64,000 bases of DNA from Eumeta japonica (lineage: Eukaryota > Arthropoda > Insecta > Lepidoptera > Psychidae): NCBI GenBank assembly GCA_005406025.1, contig BGZK01000075.1, positions 1 to 64,000 on the forward strand. Reading direction: 5' to 3'. The notes under the pieces were generated by a model. That model did no database searches, was not told where the DNA came from, and saw nothing but the letters and a program-made list of their open reading frames with translations. Both the position numbers and the translations under genes were made by a program. Shown here in pieces: positions 45,520-57,289 of the stretch. Each line of letters starts with the position of its first letter. The stretch's first letter is position 1.

Positions 45520-46000
45520 TTTTTGCTGCATTCTTTTCGTTAACGTTAATAACTCTTACATTTTTTGTTTGAAAATAATTAATAATAAAATGTTTGTTCT
45601 CATAACTTAAAAAATACAATTTCCTTAATTTTTTGATGTGAGACATCTGTAGGTAAGTTGGACTAGGATAAAACCAAGACGTTTCAAAATTCAGGAGACG
45701 CTTGGTTTTGACTTACACCATCTGCGCCTAGCGCTGTGCAATGAGGCAATACTGATGAAATGTAATATTAAATGTGGTTAATGAAAATCATGGTCTTTTC
45801 ATTCGCAACACCTGCCATCCTCATTTTATTCCAATTATAACAATACAACATACAACAGTTGTCATGTTTCACATTTACCGAATGTCTCCTGACGAATTCA
45901 TTTTTTTCATTTAATTACTATCAAAAATTGTTATTGTTATATTTGAATAAGTATCTGTGAAGGAGTGCAAAATAGTGAGCTATGAACTTTTTCCAAAAAG

Positions 46001-47046
46001 AGCTGAAGTAATTATTTAAAATGTTTGAAATTGTTGTTTTAATTTATTTTTTAATTTTGCAGGTAAATAATTTTGTGTTTATAGATAATGCAGTTACTTT
46101 AAAGTTGTTAGAACATATTGTAAATAAATATTTAATTTTTACTTCTGTAAAATTTAATCCCACGCAATTACGTCTTTGTTTCATTGTTCCCACCAATTTA
46201 GTAAAAGAAGTAAATATTATTATATAAATTTGTTTCAGTAGTTAAAATTAGTAAATAGTTTTAACCGTAATTACACTTCATCCAAACATATAATTTGTGT
46301 TTCGTATTATTTAGAAAAGCAAATATATTTTATATAGGATAAGTTGGTGGAATCTGTGTGATAATGAATGCCTTTTTTTATTTGTCGGCATAATAATTTG
46401 GTATTTAGAATTTTTGGCTGATTATATATATTTTAAAAGCAATATCTCAAGGCGTAACGTGAAACTATGATAAATTTGGTCTATTTGAAAAATGTCATAT
46501 TTGATGTAGTATACATGGACACCGATAGATGGCGTGCAATTAGTTTAATTCAACTTTCAATTCGTAATTTACATTTTTCTGTTTTTCAAGTTAAAAGAAT
46601 TTAAAAAAAAATTGCCAAGATGATGGTCGCCTTCCCACATCCAGAATTCCGTACTAATGAAATAAAATTTGCAAACGCATTAATTGCAGATGTAACGGTT
46701 AATGTTTACATAATTTTATAAACATATGAATATTTTTTTATAAAACGATAACAGTACAGCTACATGTTTAATGATAAGTACATATCGGTTTTTAAAACAC
46801 TTGTGATCAGACTTTGTGCAAAATAAAGCTCTATTATTATGGTTTTTCTTTTAGATTTTTAAAACACGTGGTAGAAAAGTTACATTGCACAAAATGAACC
46901 ATTTCGAAAGTAACCACAATATATACGTACTAGAGAGAAAAGATTAGGTACTTAGAATACATTTTTAAATATCTATGCGACGAGACCTCATATAATAATG
47001 GATTCGAAAAAAAATTATTCATCCAGCAATTTACCAATATTACTAC
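46001..47046. other. Intergenic DNA
   Basis: Very AT-rich; no feature recognised. Confidence 0.5.
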
Positions 47047-47140
47047 GGTAGAGCCATTGTGTTACATAAGGTTAGGTAGAGCCAATGAATTAGAAAAGGT
47101 TAGGTAGAGCCAGAGTTAGAAAAGGTTAGATACAGCCATA
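47047..47140. repeat. Short tandem repeat, 26-28 bp unit
   Basis: GGTAGAGCCA recurs at 47047, 47075 and 47103, with GATACAGCCA at 47129, each joined by an A-rich spacer ending AAGGTTA. Confidence 0.8.
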
Positions 47141-47229
47141 CTGTAGCCAACTTGGCTGCGGTATAAAAATAGGCTGGATGGACTGGTGAAATATAACTCT
47201 TTCACAAAATATGGATATGAAGTAGTAAT

Positions 47230-47440
47230 TTCCACTGTTGATTTCGTCCAGTGAGAAAGAGTTCCGGTGGCCCACTCCTTCTACATCAACTCCATCCCTC
47301 TCCATTAGATACCCTATTCCCCTTAAAGAGGCCAGCATCGCACTGGTGACTCCTCTAGAGTTGCGAGTGTACATGGGCGGCGATGATCATTTACTCTCTG
47401 ATAGTTCATCTGCTCGAACATGCGATAAAAAATATAGATG
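47230..47440 (+). repeat. Lepidopteran dispersed repeat (LINE/SINE 3' type)
   Basis: GGTGGCCCACTCC, CTTAAAGAGGCCAGCATCGC, ACTCCTCTAGAGTTGCGAGT and ACATGGGCGGCGATGATCAT form a well-known word order in lepidopteran genomes at retroposon 3' ends. A second copy in reverse lies at 55725-55940. Confidence 0.7.
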
Positions 47441-49299
47441 GAAAGCTATCCTATTTTTTTTTCATGATTCCATTATAAAATTGTATGGCAGTTTATAAAG
47501 AATGCCTGTGTGTGCATGCGATATCATAACAACCAATAAAAAATGGCAGATATAAAGATGTGACATACGGACGCACGGAAACTCTGATGATACTCTAAGC
47601 TTACTTTTTTTGCCTTTGACTACGGAACCCTAAAGAAATTACGTCAAAAATTTTGTTACGCTTTGGAACTTTTACCTATATCTGTTAGAATTATATAAGT
47701 GTATAAAATGAAACGTTGAAGATATGTCCATAACTTAAATGAGAAATTGTTTCATATAAATAATTTATGCATGGCTGTCTCCGAAAGGGCAAACGATTTC
47801 TATGTAGACGCTTTTAAAGTTTAACTAAATTACTAATAACAATTCGTTTCCTAGAATTAGGCCATTTATTAGAATTAAGAAGTAATTGCTTTGTTCCTAT
47901 GTTATTGGTTTTCAACAACAAATATTGTTACGTGACATGAACTACAGATGGCACTGTCGTGGAAATGGATAAGCAATTTTTCCTCTGTAAAGTTATCATT
48001 ATCCTACGGTAAACTTGAAAGGTGCCCGATATTGAAAATTTAAATGACCAATATTTTTTATAGTATAGAAGTTCTTTCCAATTTTTAATCGACTTCATAA
48101 CAGGAGGAGTAGGTTCTCAATTAGCTGTTTGTTTTTGTATGTTTGTTACGCGATTAATCCGCCAATTGTGTTTTAATTTTGATTTTTTTTGGTTAAGTTG
48201 ATCATATTTCAGAGGCAGTCCACATATTAATCTTATAGAAATTGATTCATTTATGATAATATTATAAGCATGTATAATGTGTTTGTGATCTTTTTATAGT
48301 TATTAATTTTTTCACGTTTGGTAGTTATCATTTCATACTGCCAACCCGATGAGGGAAGTCACAGCACCCCCTTAACGGTTTAGGGTTAGGCGATAATACT
48401 GCGATTTGTCTCCAAATATTACTTTTCAATGGCTGTTAATAAAATCTAATATACAAAGAATTAAAATAAATTCCAATTATTAATCTACCTACATATTTTC
48501 TTTCACTTATATAATTTCAGCGTGACAATCTTAGTAAGAACATGTAACAGTTTAAAGATAACAGTAAAAATTGGGTTAAAAAAATTGGGTAATTCGATGT
48601 ACAAGTGAATGAAAAAGTTTTCTATATAAATTGCAGAAGTTTATATTATAAAGAATAACAATAATTTATATACTTTGTACAAAAAAATATATACACTCCA
48701 TTCCAATTAAAAATATTAATACTCTAGAATGGAATAATTACTAGTGAACAAATAAATTCGGGATCGAAACTGCGTTTCCACTTGCTCCGTACAAAAGTAA
48801 AGAAGATGCCTGGCCAATTTTATTAACCATGGCTTTATCCACATGTAAAGTAGCTAAATAAATTATAAAATTAAACTCTAATATTAACTTAAATGTTTCA
48901 CATCTTCCGGGCGTCCCGTGATGGACAAAAGTTTTTTATTGTTTATAATAAATTAATATTTTTTAAGTTTTTCTCATTGATTATTAGTATAATCTACATA
49001 TGTTTAAATGGATCGCCTAAAATGAATGTACGCGCATCGCTTCCGAACGACTGCACCGAATATGATATTTTTTTTCTTGTTTTCGTTACTATCAGTACAA
49101 GGTTTATATGAAAGAAAATAACCCTTTCTATCTGTCTGTCTATCTATTTGTCCGAGGTATTTTCGGAATGGTTGAACAGATCACGATGCGACTTTCACTG
49201 GGAGATAGAAGAGCTTAGTAGATATTACATTTAGGTACTTTTTATCGCGATATTTTTGGACTTCTGCTTAAAAAAAAACCTTTAAAATGGGATAATTTA
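47441..49299. other. Intergenic DNA with small repeat pieces
   Basis: AT-rich. 48085-48200 (AATCGACTTCATAACAGGAG, GGTTCTCAATTAG) is a copy of the CGACTTCAAAAA-GGAGG repeat type also present at 60050 and 63380. No gene. Confidence 0.5.
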
Positions 49300-49961
49300 T
49301 TGGCATTGAATCAAATATGGAACTGCAATCGAGATCGGCAGCACAAACCGTGATCGGCATTGAATCAAAACGAAATCAAGGACGAGGAGCGAAATCGGTA
49401 TCGCGATGGACGCAGCGTCATCATTTCCTAAAGAGGGGTCGAAAATGAATGTAAAGACCGGATCAAAATTTAAAGTGCGAATAGGATGTTTCATGTTTTG
49501 CTTGTTACGCCTACTAATGTTTGTCGCCAGCTTCGATCATGTATTTATATTATCGAACCGAACTTCTGCTTCGATTCTAAAAGTTCATTTACTCATAAAA
49601 ATCTACATTAATATTAGCTGTATTTAGTTTTCATAATAGCCCCCGACTTCGTTGAAATTGGAACTGTGATTGATAGCGGGACGTAGAGCCAAATCGGGAA
49701 TGGGGCTAGGATCTGAATCGAAAGCGAGACCGAAATCAAAACTGAGAACTAGGGACTAGGGTCGAAAACGATTGTGGAGAAAGGATCAGAATCAAGTGTA
49801 ACTGGGATCGGAGTCGAAAGCAGGACCGGGATTGAAATTGACAGTGATCGACAAAAAAGAAGAAAAATTCATTCTACGTTCATGTTGGTGTAACTGCGTC
49901 AGCTTTATACAACGAAGTCACCTACAATAAAGTGCAGAACTAGGTCTGCCGGGTCAGCTGG
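49300..49961 (+). repeat. Degenerate GGAATCG tract with Helitron-like 3' end
   Basis: Purine-rich, loosely hexameric DNA (ATCGAGATCGG, CGAAATCGGTATCG, GAAAGCGAGACCGAAATC, GATCGGAGTCGAAAGC) fills most of the stretch. It closes with a short hairpin GCAGA-ACTAGG-TCTGC (49934-49949) and CTGG before a T, the 3' pattern (hairpin plus CTRR/T) of Helitrons. Confidence 0.45.
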
Positions 49962-49990
49962 TTTATTAAGTTTTAAAATATATGATATAG

Positions 49991-50298
49991 AAAAAACTAA
50001 AAAACACGCTTTTAAAGCACATTAAACTAAAAAGTGAAACATAATCCTTAAAATGAACTCAAAAAAATAATGAACAATGACGAAAAATACTAGTATTATT
50101 GTGGAAAAAGAATGGGGCGCTCTATTGTATACGAAAAATGTGACACAAAGCGCCCTACGCTTTTTCCACAATAATACTAGTATTATTCGTCATTGTTCAT
50201 TATTTTTTTGAGTAATTTTTGAGTAAATAATCATATTAAGGATTATTTTTCACTTTTTAGTTTAATGTGCTTTAAAAGCGTGTTTTTTAGTTTTTTTA
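49991..50298. mobile_element. Foldback element / MITE, about 120-bp arms
   Basis: Left arm 49991-50110 and right arm about 50160-50298 are close reverse complements (for example AAATACTAGTATTATTGTGG facing CCACAATAATACTAGTATTA), around a 49-base spacer that holds a small AGCGCC stem of its own. No coding sequence. Confidence 0.8.
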
Positions 50299-50387
50299 AA
50301 CTATACTTATTTTTCACTTTTTAGTTCGGTTGATGGTAAAAATTTGTAATTTTTAACAATACAACAATAGTTGAATTATTAATAATG

Positions 50388-50447
50388 CTTATTACTGTTA
50401 CTAAATTCTATTATAAAACAGTAATAGAATTTAGTAACAGTAATAAG
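50388..50447. repeat. Perfect 26-bp snap-back hairpin
   Basis: Arms 50388-50413 and 50422-50447 are exact reverse complements around an 8-base loop. Confidence 0.9.
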
Positions 50448-53094
50448 CCACTTGCTCTCACGCAGACGATACGTGACGAAATTATTCGATCCTGGCGATC
50501 CTGATCAGGATAAGAGGATAAACTTATCAAATTATTGTATTGTCATTGCTCCTTGATACGTACGCAAATTTTCAAATTAATCACACTTCTTGAAATCGGT
50601 GAAAATTAAGCTCAAAGATTCCGTTACATACATACATAGTTAGATATAACCCAAGCTTATAAAAGCGTGTTAAAAAAATCGATACCTTAAAAAAAAAAAA
50701 CTCAATTCTTAAAGATGAATAAGAAAGTGAAACATCCGTTGGAGGTCTATATCTTCTACATTTCTTTCCAATTTAGTGTATTTTTTGTATTATTGAAATA
50801 CAAACATATAGGCAATTCTATTTAATTTCCGCTATGAAAATTGAGATTTTTTCATAAAATTGGGAAATTACTGTATTCAGTCCGATTTTTGAAAATCGTA
50901 TCGTGATTTTGAAAATGAAGTTTCCATCGGCTCTTAATGTTTTAAGGTCCTAAGAATCTATTTCCACCATTTTCCGAGTGACGTCTGCATGTTTGTATAT
51001 GTGTGTGTTTATATGTTTGAGCACACGCAAGCATGCTCGGATTTTAAGTTAGGTGCATGCACCATATAGCCCTTGACCTTGCATCCTCAGATTTTCGCCT
51101 GCTTCGGTCTCTTCAGAATTTTTTAGGTAGTGTTAGGTTAACATCAAGAGAGGACTGTCAAAACTCTTTGTCGTAGTTTTTTGATCCAAAATCCCAAAAT
51201 TTCTACAGCAATGGTATTATGTGACTATCTACAAAATGGTAACAAGTTGTTGAACATAATGGCGTATATGTTATAATTAAATGTAAATAAAATATGATGA
51301 AAAATTGTATTGAATTTATGTATAAAAGAAGAAAAAAAATTCCTCGACCTCATATATATATAGATTATAACGTATCAAAACTACATTTTTGAATTCGTAG
51401 ACCTTATTTTTTAAAAAAACCAAATTGATAATTTGAACGATGAGCTCAATAATTTACTGCTCCTTTATTTTTGAACACTTTAAGCTCGAAAGCAATTACA
51501 AGTTTCAGGGATAGCCTGAAAAAGCAACCGTTTTGCAGATTTTACATTAATCTTATAAAAATGACATAAGCATTTTTTAATAACGGGGCCATACAAAAAT
51601 ATTTTTTCATTTCTTGGTTTGATTGTAAAAAATTGTTTTATGGAGATTAGTTTATAAGAAATTTTAAAGTTTGCAATTTTTTTGTTTTGTAATTTCTCGC
51701 TAAAATATTTGGATAGTCATCGCTTACCATGTAATAATGTGTGTGCATACTTTTTATTGTACGATAAACTGATATCTATGTCGGTTATCGTGCACTAATA
51801 ATATACCCAATTTTTTTCGAATTTCATTACTTTAAGGATTTATAATCCTGGCAGTTCTTTTTTATGTTTTTTTTTACATCAATTTTACTGAGATATCCGG
51901 TTTTGAAGGAAACAATATCTATTGTCATATCTACAGAAAATATCTATATCTCAATTTATAATTACTGTAGACTTTAAGTAATTTATTTTTTGTTGTGGTA
52001 TTCGCTAGTCGAGTAGAAGCTGATTGTAAAAATAATTTAATATGCTTTATATTATCGATTTATTATCAAATACAGTGTAGCAGTAATGACTCTTACATGT
52101 TCTCCATTTTCATATTCAATTAATCCATACACCTAAAGAAAATTAAAATTGGTGATCTCGTCGTAATTGTTTTTTTTAGATGAATAGGTTGATGTACACG
52201 TTACCAGTACCCAAACGACTATTTACAAAAAAAAAATATTTATCTGCCTGTCATGTTTTCGAAAGGTCACATGGGATTTTCAATGGAGAATAGGTGAGTT
52301 TATTAGGTTACACATAGAATAAACTTTTAACTTAAAAATAACATTGTCCGAAAAAAGGTTTTTTTTTTAAAGTTCCGTAACTCAAAAGGAAAAACTGAAT
52401 CCTTATATGATCAGTTGCGTGTCTGTCTGTCCGACTGTCACTGCCAATTTGCATCAAAACTACTGGACCGATTGAGTTGACATTCGGTACACACATATAG
52501 TGTAGACTGGACACGGTGGAAAATATTTGGCTATTATCGTTCATGGTATTGTTGTTTATAAACTTAGCGTTGATGATGATATGTCAAATTCGAGAGCGCG
52601 TTTCTAACTGTAAAGGAGCTATACGATTTTAGTTCCTGAGATGCTATTTCTAAATGTATACAAAATTTAAAAAAAAAGATTCGTTTCAACCGTTCTCATC
52701 CCAAATGCATTTTAAATAACGATTGGGCTCCGTTAAAACGTATGGAAATGATACAAAATATAATATTTTAACATGTTTTATTTGCTATAAATTCTAATTA
52801 GAAGCCTAATAATCGCGCCTTATGGCAATATTAATCAAGTTTTTAATACTCACAACGATATTTCCAATCAGCATTTGACAAACAATAAACAACTAAGGCA
52901 ATGGCAATTAACAAAAATAATAAAGATCAACAATCAAATTAAAAAAAAAAAGCAAACTAAACGAAAATAATTTTAAAAATAAACTAATTTCTTCAATCAA
53001 ATAAAAATTTAACTTAGGAATTAATCTGAATCGCAATTGTAGCAAATACAGCTAAGACCACTTCCGTGCAGTTCTCGTCAGCCCACTGTTTACA
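50448..53094. other. Intergenic DNA with small repeat pieces
   Basis: AT-rich. 52395-52510 contains CTGTCTGTCTGTCCG and ACTACTGGACCGATTGAG, a common insect dispersed repeat type. No gene. Confidence 0.5.
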
Positions 53095-53120
53095 ATTGGT
53101 TCATTGAATCCACTTATCTC

Positions 53121-53235
53121 CTAATGACTCGATGCATCTCGCTTTCGTAAATGTATCAGGAGAGAACAGTGGGTAATCCCATGCTTGTCCGCCGCTTTTC
53201 GTAGTGAATCTCCAGCCTGAACCTCTTCATATGCG
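53121..53235 (-). pseudogene. Pipsqueak-type HTH domain remnant (transposase-derived)
   Basis: The minus strand reads AYEEVQAGDSLRKAADKHGI, THCSLLIHLRKRDASSH, stop. It matches the psq helix-turn-helix: A-x-V-x-G-x-S-x-R-x-AA-x-x-GI-x-x-SL-x-x-H. This domain binds DNA in pogo/Jerky-type transposases and in host proteins derived from them. Immediately upstream (53238-53335) the frame is upset by a 37-bp tandem duplication in which CTTATACCCCGACAAGT occurs at 53238 and 53275. TTTGTAG precedes ATGCAGAAGGC, so an acceptor or a start is possible there. Downstream no DDE catalytic domain is visible. Whether it came from a transposon or from a host gene cannot be settled. Confidence 0.6.
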
Positions 53236-53721
53236 TCTTATACCCCGACAAGTAACTGTGTTCTCTGCAAGTCCTTATACCCCGACAAGTCGTTTTGTCC
53301 TCTGGAAGTCTTTCTTACGCGAGCCTTCTGCATCTACAAAACAAGAAAAATAATATATTTACTGTTTCAATCATACCTACAAAAATTGTTTAAACCGTCC
53401 CTAACCCCGCTTTTAGTAAAAGACAGTTTATAAAAATGGTCGTAATAATGACGTATTAAAACTAGTTATTCTTCCTTATTCTACAACCTTCATAAAAAGC
53501 ACAAACACATACTCAATACTTTAACTTAAATAGAATACAAGATAATATCATAAATCTTTAAGAACATACTTTTGCAGACCAAAATAGAATGCGGTTTCTT
53601 GTATAACACTTCCCGGGGAACGTCGCAACATTGAGATACGTGTTCGTATCTGTCGTCCGCTTCGTTCTCCCCTTACACCCCTCACTCTCCTCGTAACCAT
53701 TCGCGAGATATTTGTTTTGTT

Positions 53722-54030
53722 TCAACCATACCCAGTCTACCCTATGTTTGTAACCCAGACACGGGCGTGTAAGATAAATACACCAATTTTAAATATAAGG
53801 GTCACTTTTGGTGGTAAATAAAAAAAAAGGTTTTTAAACTCTACCATGTGACGTATCAAATAAAAGCAATTATTGTGAGGGTCTCGAATATATATGGTAG
53901 AGTTTGCAAAACTTTTTTTTATTTTTTAATTTACCCCCAAAAATGACCCTTATATTTAAAATTGGTTTATTTATGTTACACGCCCGTGTTTGGGTTATAA
54001 ACATAGGGTAGACTGGGTACGGTCTATATA
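53722..54030. mobile_element. Foldback element, about 125-bp inverted arms
   Basis: The left arm (ATACCCAGTCTACCCTATGT, ACACGGGCGTGTAA, AAATATAAGGGTCA, AAACTCTACCAT) recurs in reverse on the right up to 54030 (ATGGTAGAGTTT, TGACCCTTATATTT, ACACGCCCGTGT, ACATAGGGTAGACTGGGTAC). Spacer about 45 bp. No coding sequence. Arms differ by scattered substitutions. Confidence 0.85.
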
Positions 54031-54042
54031 TATATATTCGAG

Positions 54043-54094
<52 letters not shown>
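54029..54094. repeat. (TA)n microsatellite
   Basis: A long uninterrupted TA run from about 54047, with a shorter TATATATATAT just before it. It abuts the foldback element, whose spacer also contains TCGAATATATATGG. Confidence 0.95.
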
Positions 54095-54099
<5 letters not shown>

Positions 54100-55339
54100 G
54101 GTAACATAGATAGCTTTAAGATTATTTACGAAAATAGATGAAAATTCATCATACCCTCCTTATCTCGGAAACTACTGAGCCTAAAATTAAAAAAAAAAAC
54201 ATACGGAAAGTAGTTCTTTACCAATAGATTACAAGAAAATGTATAAGAAGTCTATAACTTGCTTCGTTTTGGTTTGTTTTAATGTTAAGTATAAACTGAC
54301 ACTCGCTAAATACGTGAGTGCATACTTAGTGCATATCAGTTTATTTTTCCTATTTACGCTTTATCGTAATAACAGTACCGTATGCAAAAGTCAAACTTAG
54401 CATGATTATAGTGCATATATATGGGAAAACTGTAAATGAAAAACGTCCTAGTTTGAGTAGGGCTCGTGCTGAAAATCCGCAAATGAACGAAATAAATTTA
54501 TTTTTTTAAAATATTTAACATAAATATATTGTGCGGTAGTACAAAACCCTAGTCGCGCGAAACTGACTTGTATTTGACCGGTTTTTTTAAGTGACTTTAG
54601 GCTGTATTACCGATCATTACCAACGTCTACCCAGCTCTTTTACGCAAATACGATTACAAATTCCAGTCCAAAAGTCGGTTGATTTGTTCAAGAAATTTCT
54701 TTGGAGAAAAAATTTTCAATAGATATTTTTTAAACCACTCTACCCGTAAATTCCAAACTCTAACCAGTTCTTCTCCTATGAAATAACATCATTTTATTTT
54801 TAAAATTCTTTGTAAAATTTTGCGGCAATTGATGATAGTATTCTGTCTTCTTCTTCTGCTTAAAAAAACTGGCTCGAATGCCGTAAATCAGATCTAAATC
54901 CAATATCACGTTCGCGAGATATTGTAGTTCAAATATAAATAATGGTTTTTTTTTTAAATTTTAGATTGTTGAACTCGAAGAGCTTATATACAATAACTAT
55001 ATTTTTGAGCTCGGAAAACTCGAGAAAGCACTAAAATCTCTTTCTATTTATATTATTGATCATTTTGAGCACGAAAGTAGCAGTATGTCTCTGTGATGGT
55101 CCGCAGGGACAACCTTCTTTCGAATTTTTGAGCTTGAAAGTTCTGGGACTCTTAGGCTTCTAAAACTTGTAGACAACTCAAGGAGTTCGAAAACACTTCG
55201 ATAAATATCATAACGTATAGTTCTAGGCATAGCATTCAATAATCGATCGTGTTTCCGATTTTCGTGATTATTATTCAAACAACCTATGTTTTAGGATATA
55301 ATAAATTGTTATATAGGATTTTAGTAGACCGAACGGTTT
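54095..55339. repeat. AT-rich DNA with GAGCTCGAAA-type spaced repeats
   Basis: Between about 54965 and 55150 the words TGAACTCGAAGAGC, TTTGAGCTCGGAAAACTCGA, TTTGAGCACGAAAG and TTTGAGCTTGAAAG recur. 54540-54590 (CAAAACCCTAGTCGCGCG, TTGACCGGTTTTT) is a copy of the repeat end motif seen at 26820 and 43640. No gene. Confidence 0.5.
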
Positions 55340-55480
55340 GAGAGTTCAATGCGTTGACGACGCTTAGAGCACTGACGATGTCGGCGACCGTCGGCGATCT
55401 CGCGCCCATGGCGGGAATCTGGCAGAAAGTATTTGACAGAAAATATTAAATGAGCACGGCGCGCACACCACAAACATGTG
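55340..55480. other. GC-rich block of unknown nature
   Basis: GACGATGTCGGCGACCGTCG and GATCTCGCGCCCATGGCGGG stand out from AT-rich flanks. The minus strand is open for about 40 codons (MGARSPTVADIVSALS), but there is no family match. Confidence 0.35.
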
Positions 55481-55724
55481 TCATCTCCTTAACAGCTATA
55501 GGCGTCGTGCTTTGATTTGCGTTGAATTCAATATCTCTGTGTCATTTAGAGAAATCAATAATCATTGATTTATCTCTGGCAATGTGTTAATCTATAATCT
55601 AAAATAGCGGAAAGTAAAGAATTTTAACTCCTTTCAAAATGTTTATTTGACATTATTGAAAAATGAACGATGAACATTATAGCCTAAATTAGGACCGTTT
55701 GACTCGTAGAGATTTTTAAGGAGT

Positions 55725-55940
55725 AAACGAGCATACGGACTATTGGAAAGTAGATGGTCATCGCCGCTCATGGACACCCGTAATGCCAGGAGAGTCACTA
55801 ATACAATGTCGGTTTTTTTAAAAAGTAGCGCGCTTTTTTTTTAAATACCCCCTTGTCGAAGTTCATTGGGAACACAGCTGATGGTAAACTGTTCCAAGAT
55901 CCATCGTATGTTGATGGCCAATAAACATATGAGGGGCTGC
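55725..55940 (-). repeat. Lepidopteran dispersed repeat, reverse copy
   Basis: ATGGTCATCGCCGCTCATGG, ACACCCGTAATGCCAGGAG and ATTGGGAACACAGCTGATGG are the reverse of the repeat at 47230-47440. Confidence 0.65.
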
Positions 55941-57289
55941 CAAAACTTGGTAAAGCCAGTACAATAACAGTAAGGTTTACATATTGTACTACATATAAAA
56001 ATTAAATTGCACTTTTCGTTACTAATTCCGTGCCTATTCTTTTAATTAGTTGTCATTTCATTCGGAGCAAATTAATTGAAATTATGTAAGTTGTAAATAA
56101 TTTAAGAGTATTTTCTTCAATACGAAAAAACAAACAATGAATTTAAGAAAATTAAATATGTTAATTTTAGTAATGTCATTTTTACAATTCATGAGTTCGG
56201 TGACCACAATTTCTATATAAATAGAATATAGTTCCAGGTACGCCAGTTCTCCTAAATGTTCTGCTCCGTGACTTACCCACAGCCGGTCAACATAAATTGT
56301 ACTCACACCGAGCGTATTAATGTATAATTCATTTGGTTTTTTGGCAAATGAAAAAAAAACTTCGTAAAGCTAACTTCGACAGCGTAGAGGTTTAGTCTAG
56401 CGACGCTATTGAGTATAATTGTGTGCCACTCGTATCAATAGGATAAAAAAATATGAACTTATATTTTTTATATTCTACACAATAGCTCCTATTGCTATAT
56501 TTGTGAAAAAAAATATTCAGGATGAAAAATTAAAATACGTTAAAAAAAATTTTTAGAATTTAGAATTAGAAATTTTAATAATTATTATTTTGTTTTTAAT
56601 TTTCATTGTTCAGATGTTTGAATCCTGATATGATTAATTATGACTCGATGAAGGCACCGGTGACGACCACTGTTAGATCTTTACAATGATGTTATAGGAA
56701 AAATTAATAATTTAGATGAATATTCAAATATCTAAGTTCATTAAGTTAGACTCGACATAATATGACGAATTTTAATAACATATCTGGGAAACAGCACGTA
56801 CGATACGTGTTTTAAAGTTAGTAAACTCGCCTATTTCCAGTCTTTTGGAATAGATAAATAAAAAAAGTTAATTGTAATAATTTTTTTCGAAACAATTTGA
56901 CCAAAAATAGGACTAAATATGTTTTAAAACTTCCTGGATAAGATAGCTGTTGCAATTTCATACTTGTGTACTTATTGTTAAGAACGCATTTATTTTGGAC
57001 CTCTGTATACGCAGCAGTTTCGTAGGCGGTGTTTGTTTGAAAGAATAATAATATGAATAATAATATATATATCCAATTTGCGTCATTTTGTTTTGATGAA
57101 TATGTACAATGGTGTTTATATAAACTCAACGTTAATAAGAATTTTAAGCAACTATACATAATGTATATCGTTTAAAACAAAAGACGAACTGAACATAACA
57201 ATTGCCCGTCTATACGTAGTGCCGTGCACAATATAACCGTATTTTACGGCACTATAATTAAGATCTAGAGCACGTTAATCATAAACTAT
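55941..57289. other. Intergenic DNA
   Basis: AT-rich; frames such as 56818-57159 (minus) have no family match and biased low-complexity composition. No gene. Confidence 0.5.

Larger units (their letters stand above)
41128..46000 (+). repeat. 5S-bearing duplication, copy B, interrupted
   Basis: Bases 41128-41228 match copy A at 2640-2755, and 43715-46000 match copy A from about 2790 to 5290. Between them lie 2.5 kb not found in copy A, so copy B was interrupted by later insertions, or copy A lost this part. Orientation is the same in both. Confidence 0.8.

Noticed and set aside
47047..47140. Interstitial telomeric TTAGG array
   Set aside because: GGTTAGG occurs, but inside a 26-28 bp unit, not as pentamers.
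56818..57159. 113-codon minus-strand frame rich in L, Y and K
   Set aside because: Biased AT-driven composition, no family match, no exon signals.
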